Below are positions 7,681 through 20,512 of a stretch of 64,000 bases of DNA, piece by piece. The notes under the pieces are model-generated. The model saw only the letters and a program-made list of their open reading frames with translations. It had not been told where the DNA came from and ran no database searches. This stretch comes from Citreicella sp. C3M06 (lineage in GTDB: Bacteria > Pseudomonadota > Alphaproteobacteria > Rhodobacterales > Rhodobacteraceae). Where the stretch lies: contig NZ_JAHKQA010000075.1 of assembly GCF_018860705.1 (NCBI RefSeq), forward strand, positions 18,975 to 82,974, in the 5' to 3' direction. Position numbers and translations under genes: made by a program. The first letter of the stretch is position 1, and each line of letters begins with the position of its first letter.

Positions 7681-10600
7681 CTATTCCGCGACCTTCAGCG
7701 TTGGAGCATCCGCATGCGGGGCGGCGTCGGGCATGTCTTCCCACAGGATGGTTGGCGCCTTGATCCGCCGCGCCGCGCGCATCAGCGCCCAGTCGCGCGC
7801 CGCCCGGCTGCCCGCGCCCAGCGACAGCGCCGCCAGCGCCCGCGCGATCCAGTGCAGATAGGTCGTCGCCCAGATCCGCAGCGCCAGCATCGCGGGGGTG
7901 AAGACCAGCGTCAGCACCGTCGCCACCGCAAGGCCGAACACCACCGCCGAAGCCAGCGGTTTCCACCACAGCGATGTCGGGCTGTCGACGGTATAGCCGC
8001 CGCCGAAGAAATCGAGGCTCAGCCCAATCATCATCGGAAACAGCCCGGCGATGGTGGTGATGGTGGTCAGCAAAACCGGGCGGATGCGGTCTTCGGCGGT
8101 GCGGATGATCGCCTCGATCCGGGGCATGTAGCGGGAATAATCCTGAAACGTGTCGATCAGCACGATGTTGTTGTTCACCACGATCCCCGCCAGCGCCACC
8201 ACCCCGGTGCCCGACATGATGATGCTGAAGGTCTGGTCGAGCACGATCATGCCAAGGAACACGCCCGCCGTGGACAGCACCACCGCCAGCAGCACCAGCA
8301 CCGCGTTGTAAAAGCTGTTGAACTGCGCCAGCAGGATGATGAACATCAGCGCCAGCGCGGCCGAGAACGCCTGCCCGAGAAAGGCCTGACTCTCGGCCTC
8401 TTCCTCCTGATCGCCGGTCCATTCCCAGCTGATGCCAGCGGGCAGGGGGGTGGCGTTCAGCCAGTCGGTCAGCGCCGCGATCCGCTCGGCCGGGGTGACG
8501 GGGATGGCCTGCGCCCCGTCCGGGGCGGTGCCTTGCACCAGCGCATAGCGGGTGCCCCTGAGCGTGACGGTGCCCGAGGTCTCCTCGCGGCCATAGCCGG
8601 TGATCTCGCCCTCGTGATGGAAGGCCACCAGCCCTTCGACAACCCCCGCCTTGATGTCGAAATGGCGCTTCTGGTCGACCCGGTTGATCTCGGCCAGCTT
8701 GTTCACCGGCTGGCGGGTGATGAAATTCGACAGCGGCACCAGCCCGCCCGAGGTGCGCACCTTGAGCGTATCGAGGGTCGACAGCACCCGGTCGTCTTCG
8801 GGCAGGCGCACGCGGATGTCGATTTCCTCGTCCGAGCTGTCGACGCGCATGGTGTCCAGCATCAGCCCGCGCGTCACCAGCTGCACCATCGCGCCCACGG
8901 TGGCGACATCGGCGCCGTAGCGCCCGGCCTTTTCGACATCGACGTCGATCTGCCAGTCGATGCCGGGCAGGGGGCGGGTGTCTTCGATCAGGCGCAGGCC
9001 GGGCAACGAGTCAAACTTGGCACGGGCGGTGGCGGTCGCGTCCAGTAGCGCCTGCCAGTCGTCGGATTTGATCCGCAGATGCACCGGTTTGGCCGAGGCG
9101 GGGCCCATCGCGACATCGAGGATCTCGATCTGGATGCCGGGGATCGATTGCAGCGCCTGCGTCAGCTCGGCCAGCACAAGATCGCCGTCCAGCTCGGGGC
9201 GATCGCGGCGGTCTTCCCATGGCACGATCTCGATCTGGATCTGGCCGATGGTGTCCTTGGGCGGCTGCGCACCGCCGGTGTTCGATGACAGCCCGCCATC
9301 GCCGGCAAAGGCAAAGGCGGTGGCGACGCCGGGATGGGCCAGTACGATATCCTCGGCCCGGCGCACCAGCGCATCCTTTTCCTGCAGCGACAGGTTGCCG
9401 CGCGCGCGCACATAGACGATGGCCTGCTCGGGTTCGGATTCGGTAAAGAATTCCGTGCCATTGTTGTTCTCGCCATAATAGCCGAAGACCGAAATGACGA
9501 AAAAGACCACCGCCCCGATGGTCACCAGAGGCATAACCGGATTGCCCGCCACCAGCGCGATGACACGGCCAAACGGCGTGCGGCGATAGCTGCCCTTGAT
9601 GCGCTTGCGGCGGTGTTCGATGCGCGCTGCGTCCATGGTGATCGAGGCCATGACGGAAAACGCCAGAAACAGCCCGATGCCGGGCAGCCAGCGCTGCCAG
9701 CCAAGATCGCCCGGTACGGTATACAGGAACGACGGGTTCAGCACCATCAGCGCGCCAAGGACCATGCCCAGCAGGGCCACCGGCACCAGCGCTGCGCGCA
9801 TCCACCACTGCGGCAGGGCACGGCGCAGCGCCTCGCCCTTGCCATGCAGCCCGCGCGAAAACCGCCCCGAAACGCCCCCCATCACCGGCAGGTAGATCAG
9901 CGCCACGATCAGCGACGCCGACAGAACAAAGATCAGCGTGACTGGCAGCATGCCCATGAACTGCCCCGCAATGCCCGGCCAGAACAGCATCGGCAGGAAG
10001 GCGCAGAGCGTTGTCGCGGTAGAGGACACCACCGGCCAGAACATCCGCTTGGCGGCCTCGACATAGGCGTGCATCGGGCCGGTGCCCTGCGCGATGCGCT
10101 TGTCGGCGTATTCGACCACCACGATGGCCCCGTCCACCAGCATCCCCACCGCAAGGATCAGCCCGAACATCACGATGTTCGACACGGTGATGCCCATCGC
10201 CATCAGCAGCAGGAAACACAGCAGGAACGACGTCGGGATGGCAAAGCCCACCAGCAGAGCCGCCCGCGTTCCCAGCGCCGCCAGCACCACGATCATCACC
10301 AGCGCAATCGCCGTCAGCACCGCCCCTTCCAGCTGCTTGACCATCGAATCGACGATGCGGCTTTGATCGTTGCTGGCCGCGACGGTGACGGCGGCGCGCA
10401 GCTCGGGGGGCCAGTCGGCCTGCGCCTGCGCGACCACTGCGCGCACCGCCGCCGAGGTGTCGATCAGGTTGAACCCCTTGCGCTTGACCACCTGCAAGGC
10501 GACCGTGTTGTTGCCGTTGAACCGCGCCGTGCCGGTGCGGTCCTCGAAGGTCAGCGCGATGCTGGCCAGATCGCCCAGCGTCACCACCCGGTCACCATTG

Positions 10601-11337
10601 ACCTTGACCGGCAGGTCGTAGATGTCGCGCGGCTCGTCAAAGCTCGACGGGATTTTGACCGAAAAGCTGCCGGTGTCGCTGGTCACCTCGCCCGCCGCCA
10701 CCAGCATGTTGTTGTTCTGCACCACGTTGACAAGCTCGGGCGCGGTGACGTTGTAGGATTCCAGCCGCAGCGGGTCGATGACCACCTCGACCATCTCGTC
10801 GCGATTGCCGGCGATGCCGGCTTCGAGCACCGAGTCCAGCCCCTCGACCCGGTCCTGCAGATCGCGCGCCACCTGCGCCATGGTGCGCTCGGGCACCGGG
10901 CCGGTCAGCGAGATGATCAGGATGGGAAATTCCGAAAAGTTGATCTCGTTGATGCTGTAGCTTTCGGCCCCGTCGGGGAAATCTCCTGAGGCAGTGGTCA
11001 TTGCATCGCGCACATCGGCCATGATCTGCGTCTTGTCCCAGCCGAATTCGAATTCCAGCGCGACCCCGGCGTAGCCTTCGGCGGCAGTGCCCGACAGGGT
11101 CTTGAGCCCGTCGAGATCCGACAATTCGGTTTCCATCGGCTTGACCAGCAGCTTTTCGCTGTCTTCAGCGGAAATGCCGGGGAAGGGGACAGAGATGAAC
11201 AGCGCCGGGATCTCGATATCCGGCTCGCCTTCCTTGGGCAGCGTCGCATAGGCCCATGCCCCCGCCACGATGCTCAGCACGATGAAGGCCATGACCATCC
11301 GTGCCCGCTGCGCGGCCCAGTCGACAAGCCCGGTCAT
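7681..11337 (-). CDS. RND family efflux pump, inner-membrane subunit with an enlarged TM6-TM7 linker
   Basis: Proton-driven efflux transporter of the AcrB/HAE-1 superfamily, 1218 aa against about 1040 for AcrB. The N-terminal helix, the two large periplasmic loops and the TM4 proton-relay motif (VGMLVDGAIVVVEY, Asp402; only one Asp where AcrB has two adjacent) are visible. The extra length includes a segment between the two halves: residues 512-533 and 550-570 each look like additional membrane helices where ordinary pumps have a short cytoplasmic helix. It overlaps the adaptor gene by 4 nt (ATGA), so the pair is translationally coupled. No outer-membrane channel gene is adjacent; a shared TolC is likely. 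Substrate unknown. Confidence 0.93.
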   Translation of the reverse strand: MTGLVDWAAQRARMVMAFIVLSIVAGAWAYATLPKEGEPDIEIPALFISVPFPGISAEDSEKLLVKPMETELSDLDGLKTLSGTAAEGYAGVALEFEFGWDKTQIMADVRDAMTTASGDFPDGAESYSINEINFSEFPILIISLTGPVPERTMAQVARDLQDRVEGLDSVLEAGIAGNRDEMVEVVIDPLRLESYNVTAPELVNVVQNNNMLVAAGEVTSDTGSFSVKIPSSFDEPRDIYDLPVKVNGDRVVTLGDLASIALTFEDRTGTARFNGNNTVALQVVKRKGFNLIDTSAAVRAVVAQAQADWPPELRAAVTVAASNDQSRIVDSMVKQLEGAVLTAIALVMIVVLAALGTRAALLVGFAIPTSFLLCFLLLMAMGITVSNIVMFGLILAVGMLVDGAIVVVEYADKRIAQGTGPMHAYVEAAKRMFWPVVSSTATTLCAFLPMLFWPGIAGQFMGMLPVTLIFVLSASLIVALIYLPVMGGVSGRFSRGLHGKGEALRRALPQWWMRAALVPVALLGMVLGALMVLNPSFLYTVPGDLGWQRWLPGIGLFLAFSVMASITMDAARIEHRRKRIKGSYRRTPFGRVIALVAGNPVMPLVTIGAVVFFVISVFGYYGENNNGTEFFTESEPEQAIVYVRARGNLSLQEKDALVRRAEDIVLAHPGVATAFAFAGDGGLSSNTGGAQPPKDTIGQIQIEIVPWEDRRDRPELDGDLVLAELTQALQSIPGIQIEILDVAMGPASAKPVHLRIKSDDWQALLDATATARAKFDSLPGLRLIEDTRPLPGIDWQIDVDVEKAGRYGADVATVGAMVQLVTRGLMLDTMRVDSSDEEIDIRVRLPEDDRVLSTLDTLKVRTSGGLVPLSNFITRQPVNKLAEINRVDQKRHFDIKAGVVEGLVAFHHEGEITGYGREETSGTVTLRGTRYALVQGTAPDGAQAIPVTPAERIAALTDWLNATPLPAGISWEWTGDQEEEAESQAFLGQAFSAALALMFIILLAQFNSFYNAVLVLLAVVLSTAGVFLGMIVLDQTFSIIMSGTGVVALAGIVVNNNIVLIDTFQDYSRYMPRIEAIIRTAEDRIRPVLLTTITTIAGLFPMMIGLSLDFFGGGYTVDSPTSLWWKPLASAVVFGLAVATVLTLVFTPAMLALRIWATTYLHWIARALAALSLGAGSRAARDWALMRAARRIKAPTILWEDMPDAAPHADAPTLKVAE

Positions 11338-12608
11338 GGCAGCACGCTTTCGAAGGATGCCGTGACCGGCACGCCGTCGGTGACGTATTCCTGACCCACG
11401 GTGATGATGTCGACCCGGCGCGGCAGTCCGCCCAGCCAGATCCCGGCGCGGGTGTCGCGCAGCACGGTGACCGGCAGGAACATCGCGGTGCCGTCGCCCG
11501 CGACCGAGCGCACGCCCAGCCGCCCGTCATCGTCCAGCGTCAGGGCCGATTGCGGCACCAGATGGGCCAGCGCGCCCGCGGCCTCGATGCCGATCTCGAC
11601 GGTTTGCCCGGCGCGGATGGCGTGGCCAGGGTTGGGCAGGGTGATCTCGACCAGAAAGGTGCGGGTGGTCTCGTCGGCGCGGCTTGCGACATGGGTGACG
11701 GTGCCGGTGATGGTCTCGCCCCCCGCCAGCCGCGCCCCGGCGCGCGCGCCCGGCATGACGCGGGACACATCGGTTTCAGGCACGTAACCGACCAGCTTGA
11801 TCGGATCCAGTTGCAGCACCGTGGCGCAGCGGGTGCCGACCGACATCAGGGTGCCAAGCTCGGCGGTGTCGGTCTCGAGCACCCCGGCAAAAGGCGCGGT
11901 GATGTCGAGATTGTCGACATCGGTCTTGGCGCGGGCCACGGCAGCGCGGGCGCTTTCGATCTGCGCCTCAAGGCTGCCAATGCCCGAGGCCGCCGCCTTG
12001 ATCCCGGCTTCGGCGCTGCGCACCCCGGCCTCGGCTGCGCGCTGCGTGGCACGGGCCGCGGCCAGCGACGTTCTGGAGGAATAGCCGCTTTGCGATAGTT
12101 TCTCGGCGGCGGTCAGGTTGATCTGCGCTTCTTCCAGCCGCGCCTGTGCCTGCAGCAGGGCTGCTTCGGCTTCGGGGATGCGGGACTCGACCTGCGGGCG
12201 CTGCGCGCGCGCTTCGGCCAGCGCCGCCTCGGCTTCGATCAGCGAAACGCCGGTGGTGCCCGGATCGAGCCGGCACAGCAGATCGCCCGCCGTCACCTCT
12301 GTGCCGCCGGGGATCGGCTCGGAAATCACCCGCCCGGCGATCTCGGCCGCCACCTGCACCTCGCGCGAGGCCTGCGTCTGGCCGCGCAGCAACACCGCAT
12401 CGTCGATTTCCTGCGCCTGCGAATGCAGCGCCATCACCGCAACGGTGCCGGGGGCATCCTCGGGCGCGGGGGCAGGGGCGGCGGCGGTCTCGGGCTGCTC
12501 AGCGGGGGCGATGTCGCGTGCCCAGCCCAGCAATCGGTCGCGCTCCATCACGACCCCGTAAAGAACGGCGATGACGACAATCGCGGTGAGGATCGAGACA
12601 GGACGCAT
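11334..12608 (-). CDS. RND efflux pump periplasmic adaptor (membrane-fusion protein)
   Basis: 424-aa adaptor that bridges the RND transporter to an outer-membrane channel. The ATG at 12608 is used in preference to a TTG two codons upstream. Layout: N-terminal membrane anchor (about residues 4-22), a Pro/Ala-rich linker, a lipoyl-like half (EVQVAAEIAGRVI), a long alpha-helical hairpin rich in Ala/Glu/Gln (about 130-230), the second lipoyl half (LDITAPFAGVLE), a beta-barrel and a membrane-proximal domain. It is the first gene of the pump operon, and a TetR-like palindrome lies upstream. Confidence 0.92.
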   Translation of the reverse strand: MRPVSILTAIVVIAVLYGVVMERDRLLGWARDIAPAEQPETAAAPAPAPEDAPGTVAVMALHSQAQEIDDAVLLRGQTQASREVQVAAEIAGRVISEPIPGGTEVTAGDLLCRLDPGTTGVSLIEAEAALAEARAQRPQVESRIPEAEAALLQAQARLEEAQINLTAAEKLSQSGYSSRTSLAAARATQRAAEAGVRSAEAGIKAAASGIGSLEAQIESARAAVARAKTDVDNLDITAPFAGVLETDTAELGTLMSVGTRCATVLQLDPIKLVGYVPETDVSRVMPGARAGARLAGGETITGTVTHVASRADETTRTFLVEITLPNPGHAIRAGQTVEIGIEAAGALAHLVPQSALTLDDDGRLGVRSVAGDGTAMFLPVTVLRDTRAGIWLGGLPRRVDIITVGQEYVTDGVPVTASFESVLP

Positions 12609-12686
12609 GGGCAAGGGCTTTCGACGGTCTTACTGGGCGCGGTTTCCGTGATAAGGGGATTCGCTCGACAGGTCTTGACGTGAATT

Positions 12687-12702
12687 TGAACCAGCCGGTT
12701 CA
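12687..12702. promoter_or_regulatory. TetR-like operator palindrome between the efflux operon and the yfgM-like gene
   Basis: TGAACC-AGCC-GGTTCA is a perfect 6+6 inverted repeat with a 4-bp centre, 79 bp before the adaptor start and 98 bp before the divergent gene. This size is typical of TetR-family repressor sites, which commonly control RND pumps. No TetR gene is present in the window, so the assignment is inferred from shape and position. Confidence 0.5.
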
Positions 12703-12800
12703 GGTTAGCCGCGCCCGTAACACCGATCAAGCGGGCGCGGCCTTGGCATGGCGGGTCTCGGGTTGTAAGGAAAGGCCGAACAACCCGAGCGAGGCCGCCC

Positions 12801-13457
12801 TTGAGCAATCCGGACAGTTTCATCGACGAGGTGACCGAAGAGGTTCGCCGCGACAAGCTTTATGCGCTGTTGAAGCGTTACGGCTGGATCGGCATCGTCG
12901 CAGTGCTTGCGCTGGTTGGCGGGGCGGCATGGCACGAATACAGCCAGTCGCAGAAGCGTGTGCAGGCGCAGGCGCTGGGCGACGAGGTACTCGGCGCGCT
13001 CGACGCCGAGACCCCCGAGGCCCGCGTCGCGCAGCTGTCGGCGATCGATGCGCCAACGCCGCAGACTCGCGCCGTGGTTGCCATGCTGCTGGCGGCGGAT
13101 GCGGCGCAGGATGGCGCGCCGGACACCGCCGCGCAGGCGCTGGAATCAGTGACCGTCGATGGCGAATTGCCGGAGATCTACCGCGAAATCGCCACATGGA
13201 AGGCGATGACCCTGCAAGACAGTCCGCTGAGCCTTGAGGACCGGCGTGCCGGGCTCGAAGGTCTTGCGGTGCCCGGCAAGCCCTTGCGGCTGCTTGCCGA
13301 AGAGCAGCTTGCCCTGCTGGACATCGAGGCCGGCAGCACCGATGCTGCGCTGGAACGGCTGCGGCGCATCCTTGAGGATTCCGAGATCACCGCGGGCTTG
13401 CGCCAGCGCGCGTCTCAGTTGATTGTGGCTTTGGGCGGAACGCCCAATGACGAATAA
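12801..13457 (+). CDS. YfgM-like TPR membrane protein (TPR_21/DUF2133)
   Basis: 218 aa, read from a TTG start (SNPDSFIDEV). It has a cytoplasmic N-terminus, a single membrane helix at about residues 32-47 (IGIVAVLALVGGAAW), and a periplasmic alpha-helical part built of Ala/Leu-rich TPR-like repeats. In enterobacteria YfgM is a partner of the PpiD chaperone at the Sec translocon and, as here, sits upstream of bamB and der. Its stop codon falls in the first unit of a 29-bp tandem repeat that runs towards bamB. The assignment rests on topology and neighbours. Confidence 0.85.
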   Translation: MSNPDSFIDEVTEEVRRDKLYALLKRYGWIGIVAVLALVGGAAWHEYSQSQKRVQAQALGDEVLGALDAETPEARVAQLSAIDAPTPQTRAVVAMLLAADAAQDGAPDTAAQALESVTVDGELPEIYREIATWKAMTLQDSPLSLEDRRAGLEGLAVPGKPLRLLAEEQLALLDIEAGSTDAALERLRRILEDSEITAGLRQRASQLIVALGGTPNDE

Positions 13458-13519
13458 AACGGGGCGGAACGCCCGATGACAGCTAACGCTGGGCGGAGCG
13501 CCCGATGACGGGTCAGACA
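13433..13519 (+). repeat. Three tandem copies of a 29-bp repeat with internal hairpin
   Basis: Units start at 13433, 13462 and 13491. Each opens with GGGCGGARCGCCC (a GGGCG/CGCCC inverted repeat), then RATGAC, then a more variable 10 bases. The first unit supplies the end of the upstream gene (AATGACGAATAA). The second contains a 10-codon ORF (ATG at 13476) ending at TGA 13506-13508, which overlaps an ATG at 13505 that is in frame with bamB. A degenerate fourth partial copy (AGCGCCCAATG) follows near 13521. Confidence 0.9.
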
Positions 13520-13579
13520 GAGCGCCCAATGCCGGGAAAACCGGCACAGGGCAGGCAGGAACGGCAGGGGGCAGGTCTT

Positions 13580-14905
13580 TTGCGCATCACGATGATTTCG
13601 GCGGGGCTGGTCGGCCTGACGCTGCTGGCCGCCTGCGAAGAACCCGAGCCGATCCTGCGGGGCGAGCGCTATGGCACCCGCGAAGTGCTGCGCACCGCCG
13701 CCCCGGATGCGGCGACTCCGGTGAACAGCGCCCGCCCTGTGGCGGTGCCCGCCCCGGTGAATAATGCCGACTGGGCGCAGGCCCCGGTGTCGCCCTTTGC
13801 ACGCACCGGCAACGCGGCGCTGAGCCGCGCGCCCGCGCTGGCCTTTGCGGTGAACATCGGCACCGGCGATGGCAAGCGCACGCGGCTCAATGTCGATCCG
13901 GTGGTCGGCGGTGGGCGGGTGTTCGTGATGGATGCAGGCCATGTGGTCAGCGCCGTGACACCCTCCGGCCAGATCGCCTGGCGCAAACCGATGATCCCGG
14001 TTCGCGACGCTGCTGATCAGGCGCAGGGCGGCGGGCTGGCCTATGACAACGGGCGGCTTTACGTGACCTCGGGCTTTGGCCGGGTGACGGCGCTGGATGC
14101 AGCCTCTGGGGCCGAAATCTGGACGCAGCGCCTTGGCAACACCGCCACTGGCGCGCCGAGTGTGGCGGGCGGGCTGGTCTACCTGACCTCGGGCGACGAG
14201 CTGGGCTGGGCGATTGAGGCCGATACCGGGCGCATCCGCTGGGATTCGACCGGGCTTGGCGACATCAACAACGTTGCCGGCGCGCCGACGCCTGCGGTGT
14301 CGGACGATCTGGTGATCTTTGCCTATGGCAGCGGCGGCGTGCAGGCTCTGTTCCGGCAGGGCGGGCTGCGGCGCTGGTCGGCGGATGTGGTTGGCACGCG
14401 GCAGGGCTCTGCCCTTGCCACGGTGACCGACATCACCGGCGGGCCGGTGATTTCTGGCAACAAGGTCTTTGTCGGCAATCATTCGGGCCGGGTGGTCGGC
14501 TTCAACCTCGACAGCGGCGAGCGGCTCTGGACGGCAAAGCTGGGCGCACTGGGGCCGGTCTGGTCCACGACAGATTCGGTGTTCCTCGTTTCGGATGAAA
14601 ACCGCCTCGTGCGGCTGGATGCCAACAGCGGCGAGCAGGTCTGGGCGGTGGAACTTCCTGGCTATGTCGCGGTGCGCAAGCCGCAGCGCAAGCGCGACTC
14701 GGCCTATGCGCATCACGGCCCGATCATGGCGGGCGGACGACTGGTCGTCGCCTCATCCGACGGGCTGCTGCGCAGCTTCGATCCGGTCAATGGTGCGCTG
14801 CTCTCGGCCATTCCCATTCCGGGGGGCGCTACAACCGCTCCTGTGGTCGCAGGCGGCACGCTTTATGTGGTCAGCGCCACGGGCCAGTTGCTGGCCTATC
14901 GCTGA
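13580..14905 (+). CDS. bamB: Outer-membrane assembly lipoprotein BamB (PQQ-like beta-propeller)
   Basis: Lipoprotein of the BAM complex that folds beta-barrel proteins into the outer membrane; 441 aa from a TTG at 13580. This start gives a normal lipoprotein signal (LRITMISAG, hydrophobic core, LLAAC lipobox) and has GGGGGCAGG upstream. An in-frame ATG at 13505 would add 25 polar residues before the signal and is less likely. The mature chain contains repeated propeller blades ending in Gly-rich turns such as GRVTALDAASGAEIWTQRLG and GRVVGFNLDSGERLWTAKLG. It sits between the YfgM-like gene and der, as in many proteobacteria. Confidence 0.9.
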   Translation: MRITMISAGLVGLTLLAACEEPEPILRGERYGTREVLRTAAPDAATPVNSARPVAVPAPVNNADWAQAPVSPFARTGNAALSRAPALAFAVNIGTGDGKRTRLNVDPVVGGGRVFVMDAGHVVSAVTPSGQIAWRKPMIPVRDAADQAQGGGLAYDNGRLYVTSGFGRVTALDAASGAEIWTQRLGNTATGAPSVAGGLVYLTSGDELGWAIEADTGRIRWDSTGLGDINNVAGAPTPAVSDDLVIFAYGSGGVQALFRQGGLRRWSADVVGTRQGSALATVTDITGGPVISGNKVFVGNHSGRVVGFNLDSGERLWTAKLGALGPVWSTTDSVFLVSDENRLVRLDANSGEQVWAVELPGYVAVRKPQRKRDSAYAHHGPIMAGGRLVVASSDGLLRSFDPVNGALLSAIPIPGGATTAPVVAGGTLYVVSATGQLLAYR

Positions 14906-14915
14906 GCCTGCGAAA

Positions 14916-14938
14916 GCGCCCCCTTTCGCGGGGGGCGC
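14916..14938 (+). terminator. Hairpin after bamB
   Basis: GCGCCCCC at 14916-14923 pairs perfectly with GGGGGCGC at 14931-14938 around a 7-nt loop, 10 nt after the bamB stop. No T tract follows, so it may be a partial terminator or a processing/stability element before der. Confidence 0.5.
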
Positions 14939-14992
14939 AAATGCGCTATCGGGGCGGCTTGTGATCCAATGCCGTGATCCGGGGTGCCTGTC

Positions 14993-16447
14993 ATGTCCTT
15001 CTCTCTCGCCATCGTGGGCCGCCCGAATGTCGGCAAGTCCACGCTCTTCAACCGCCTTGTCGGCAAACGTCTGGCGCTGGTCGACGACCAGCCCGGCGTG
15101 ACGCGCGATCTGCGCGAGGGCGAAGGGCGGCTCGGCGATCTTCGCTTCACCGTGATCGACACGGCCGGGCTTGAAGACGCCACCGACGACAGCCTTCCGG
15201 GGCGGATGCGTCGCCTGACCGAACGCGGCGTCGACATGGCCGATATCTGCCTGTTCCTGATCGACGCGCGCGCCGGGGTGACCCCGACCGACGAGATCTT
15301 TGCCGAGATCCTGCGCAAGCGGGCCAAGCACGTGATCCTCGCCGCCAACAAGGCCGAAGGCTCTGCCGCCGAGGCTGGCGTGCTCGAGGCCTATGGGCTG
15401 GGCCTGGGTGAACCGCTGCGCCTGTCGGCTGAGCATGGCGAAGGGATGCCCGACCTCTATGGCGTGCTGCAGCCGCTGGCGGATCAATTCGCCGAGCGCG
15501 CCGCCGCCGAATCCCCGGAGACCGACGTCGCGCTTTCGGAAGATGACGATCCCGACAGCCCGCTGCCGAAGATCACCGATGCGCGCCCGATGCAGATCGC
15601 CGTGGTGGGCCGCCCGAACGCGGGCAAATCGACGCTGATCAACAAGATCCTTGGCGAAGACCGCCTGCTGGTCGGCCCCGAAGCCGGGATTACCCGCGAT
15701 GCCATCTCGGTGCGCATCGACTGGCAGGGCACGCCGATGCGCATCTTCGACACGGCGGGGATGCGCAAAAAGGCCAAAGTGCAGGAAAAGCTGGAAAAGC
15801 TTTCGGTCTCCGACGGCCTGCGCGCCGTCAAGTTCGCCGAGGTGGTGGTGGTGCTTCTGGATGCGGCGATTCCCTTCGAACAGCAGGATCTACGGATCGC
15901 CGACCTTGCCGAGCGGGAGGGGCGCGCCGTGGTGGTCGCTGTCAACAAATGGGACGTCGAAGAGCACAAGCAGGAAAAGCTGATGGCCCTGAAGGAAGCG
16001 TTCGACCGCCTGCTGCCGCAGTTGCGCGGCGCGCCCCTTGTCACGGTATCGGCCAAAACCGGGCGCGGGCTCGACCGGCTGAACGCCGCGATCATCAAGG
16101 CGTGGGAAACCTGGAACGCCCGCGTGACAACCGGACAGTTGAACCGCTGGCTCGAAGGCATGGTGGCCTCGCACCCGCCTCCCGCGCCGCAGGGCAAGCG
16201 CATCAAGCTGCGCTATATGACGCAGGCGAAGACGCGCCCGCCCGCCTTCGTGGTGAAATGCTCGCATCCGGACAAGATGCCGGAGAGCTATGCGCGCTAT
16301 CTGGTGAACGGTCTGCGTGAAAGCTTCGACATGCCCGGCACACCGATCCGGCTTTATATGCGCGATGCGTCTGACAAGAATCCCTACAAAGGCCGTCGCG
16401 AAAAGAATGCAGGCGCGCTGACGAAACACCTCGGCAAAAAGAACTGA
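14993..16447 (+). CDS. der: Ribosome biogenesis GTPase Der (EngA)
   Basis: Double-GTPase needed for assembly of the 50S ribosomal subunit; 484 aa. The ATG at 14993 ([17 protein letters not shown]) is preferred over a GTG three codons upstream. Both G domains are complete: G1 motifs GRPNVGKST near residue 9 and GRPNAGKST near residue 205, G3 DTAGLED and DTAGMRK, G4 NKAE and NKWD. They are separated by the usual acidic linker ([11 protein letters not shown]). A C-terminal KH-like domain ends with a basic tail ([10 protein letters not shown]). NKAE instead of NKxD in the first domain is a mild variation. An inverted pair of dispersed repeats follows. Confidence 0.97.
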   Translation: MSFSLAIVGRPNVGKSTLFNRLVGKRLALVDDQPGVTRDLREGEGRLGDLRFTVIDTAGLEDATDDSLPGRMRRLTERGVDMADICLFLIDARAGVTPTDEIFAEILRKRAKHVILAANKAEGSAAEAGVLEAYGLGLGEPLRLSAEHGEGMPDLYGVLQPLADQFAERAAAESPETDVALSEDDDPDSPLPKITDARPMQIAVVGRPNAGKSTLINKILGEDRLLVGPEAGITRDAISVRIDWQGTPMRIFDTAGMRKKAKVQEKLEKLSVSDGLRAVKFAEVVVVLLDAAIPFEQQDLRIADLAEREGRAVVVAVNKWDVEEHKQEKLMALKEAFDRLLPQLRGAPLVTVSAKTGRGLDRLNAAIIKAWETWNARVTTGQLNRWLEGMVASHPPPAPQGKRIKLRYMTQAKTRPPAFVVKCSHPDKMPESYARYLVNGLRESFDMPGTPIRLYMRDASDKNPYKGRREKNAGALTKHLGKKN

Positions 16448-16474
16448 CGGCGCGCCCCGCCGCAGAAACGCATT

Positions 16475-16592
16475 GGGGGCCAGCCCCCAAACCCCCGGAG
16501 TTTAAGGGCAAGATGAAGGGGCGGGCGCCTGCGCTTCATCTTGCTAGATAAACTCCGGGGGTGAGGCCGCAAGGCCGAGGGGGCTGGCCCCC
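16475..16592. repeat. Head-to-head pair of the dispersed 3'-end repeat (118-bp palindrome) between der and metH
   Basis: Two copies of one element face each other. The plus copy (16475-about 16520) reads GGGGGCCAGCCCCC, then CCCCCGGAGTTTA, then CAAGATGAAG. The minus copy (about 16532-16592) has the exact complements CTTCATCTTG, TAAACTCCGGGGG and GGGGGCTGGCCCCC. The whole can fold into one long hairpin separating the convergent der and metH genes, and the minus copy abuts the metH stop codon. It probably serves as a bidirectional terminator. Further copies lie at 42276 and 46425. Confidence 0.9.
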
Positions 16593-20348
<3,756 letters not shown>

Positions 20349-20512
20349 GACATATCCTGCTGGGCTTTGCGTTCATGTATCCTTCACGGGGCCTGATTTC
20401 CAACTCATATTGAGCAAGGAGATTATGAGTTTCGTTCACAATGGCCTGTGCGGGCGGGGTTGCGGGCTGCGCGGCGCTCTGCTTGGATCGCGCGCAAAGC
20501 AGGAGGCCGGGC

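Noticed and set aside
7654..9048. 464-aa open frame on the plus strand opposite the RND pump
   Set aside because: His/Gln/Arg-rich antisense shadow of a well-supported gene with many RND motifs on the minus strand; composition is not protein-like.
13505..13579. BamB start at the ATG at 13505
   Set aside because: It would put 25 polar residues before the lipoprotein signal; a TTG at 13580 with a good ribosome site gives a normal signal peptide.
20349..20512. Cobalamin or SAM riboswitch before metH
   Set aside because: The 164-bp divergent gap is too short for a cobalamin riboswitch plus promoters, and no B12-box-like GCCACTG segment or SAM-riboswitch core was seen.
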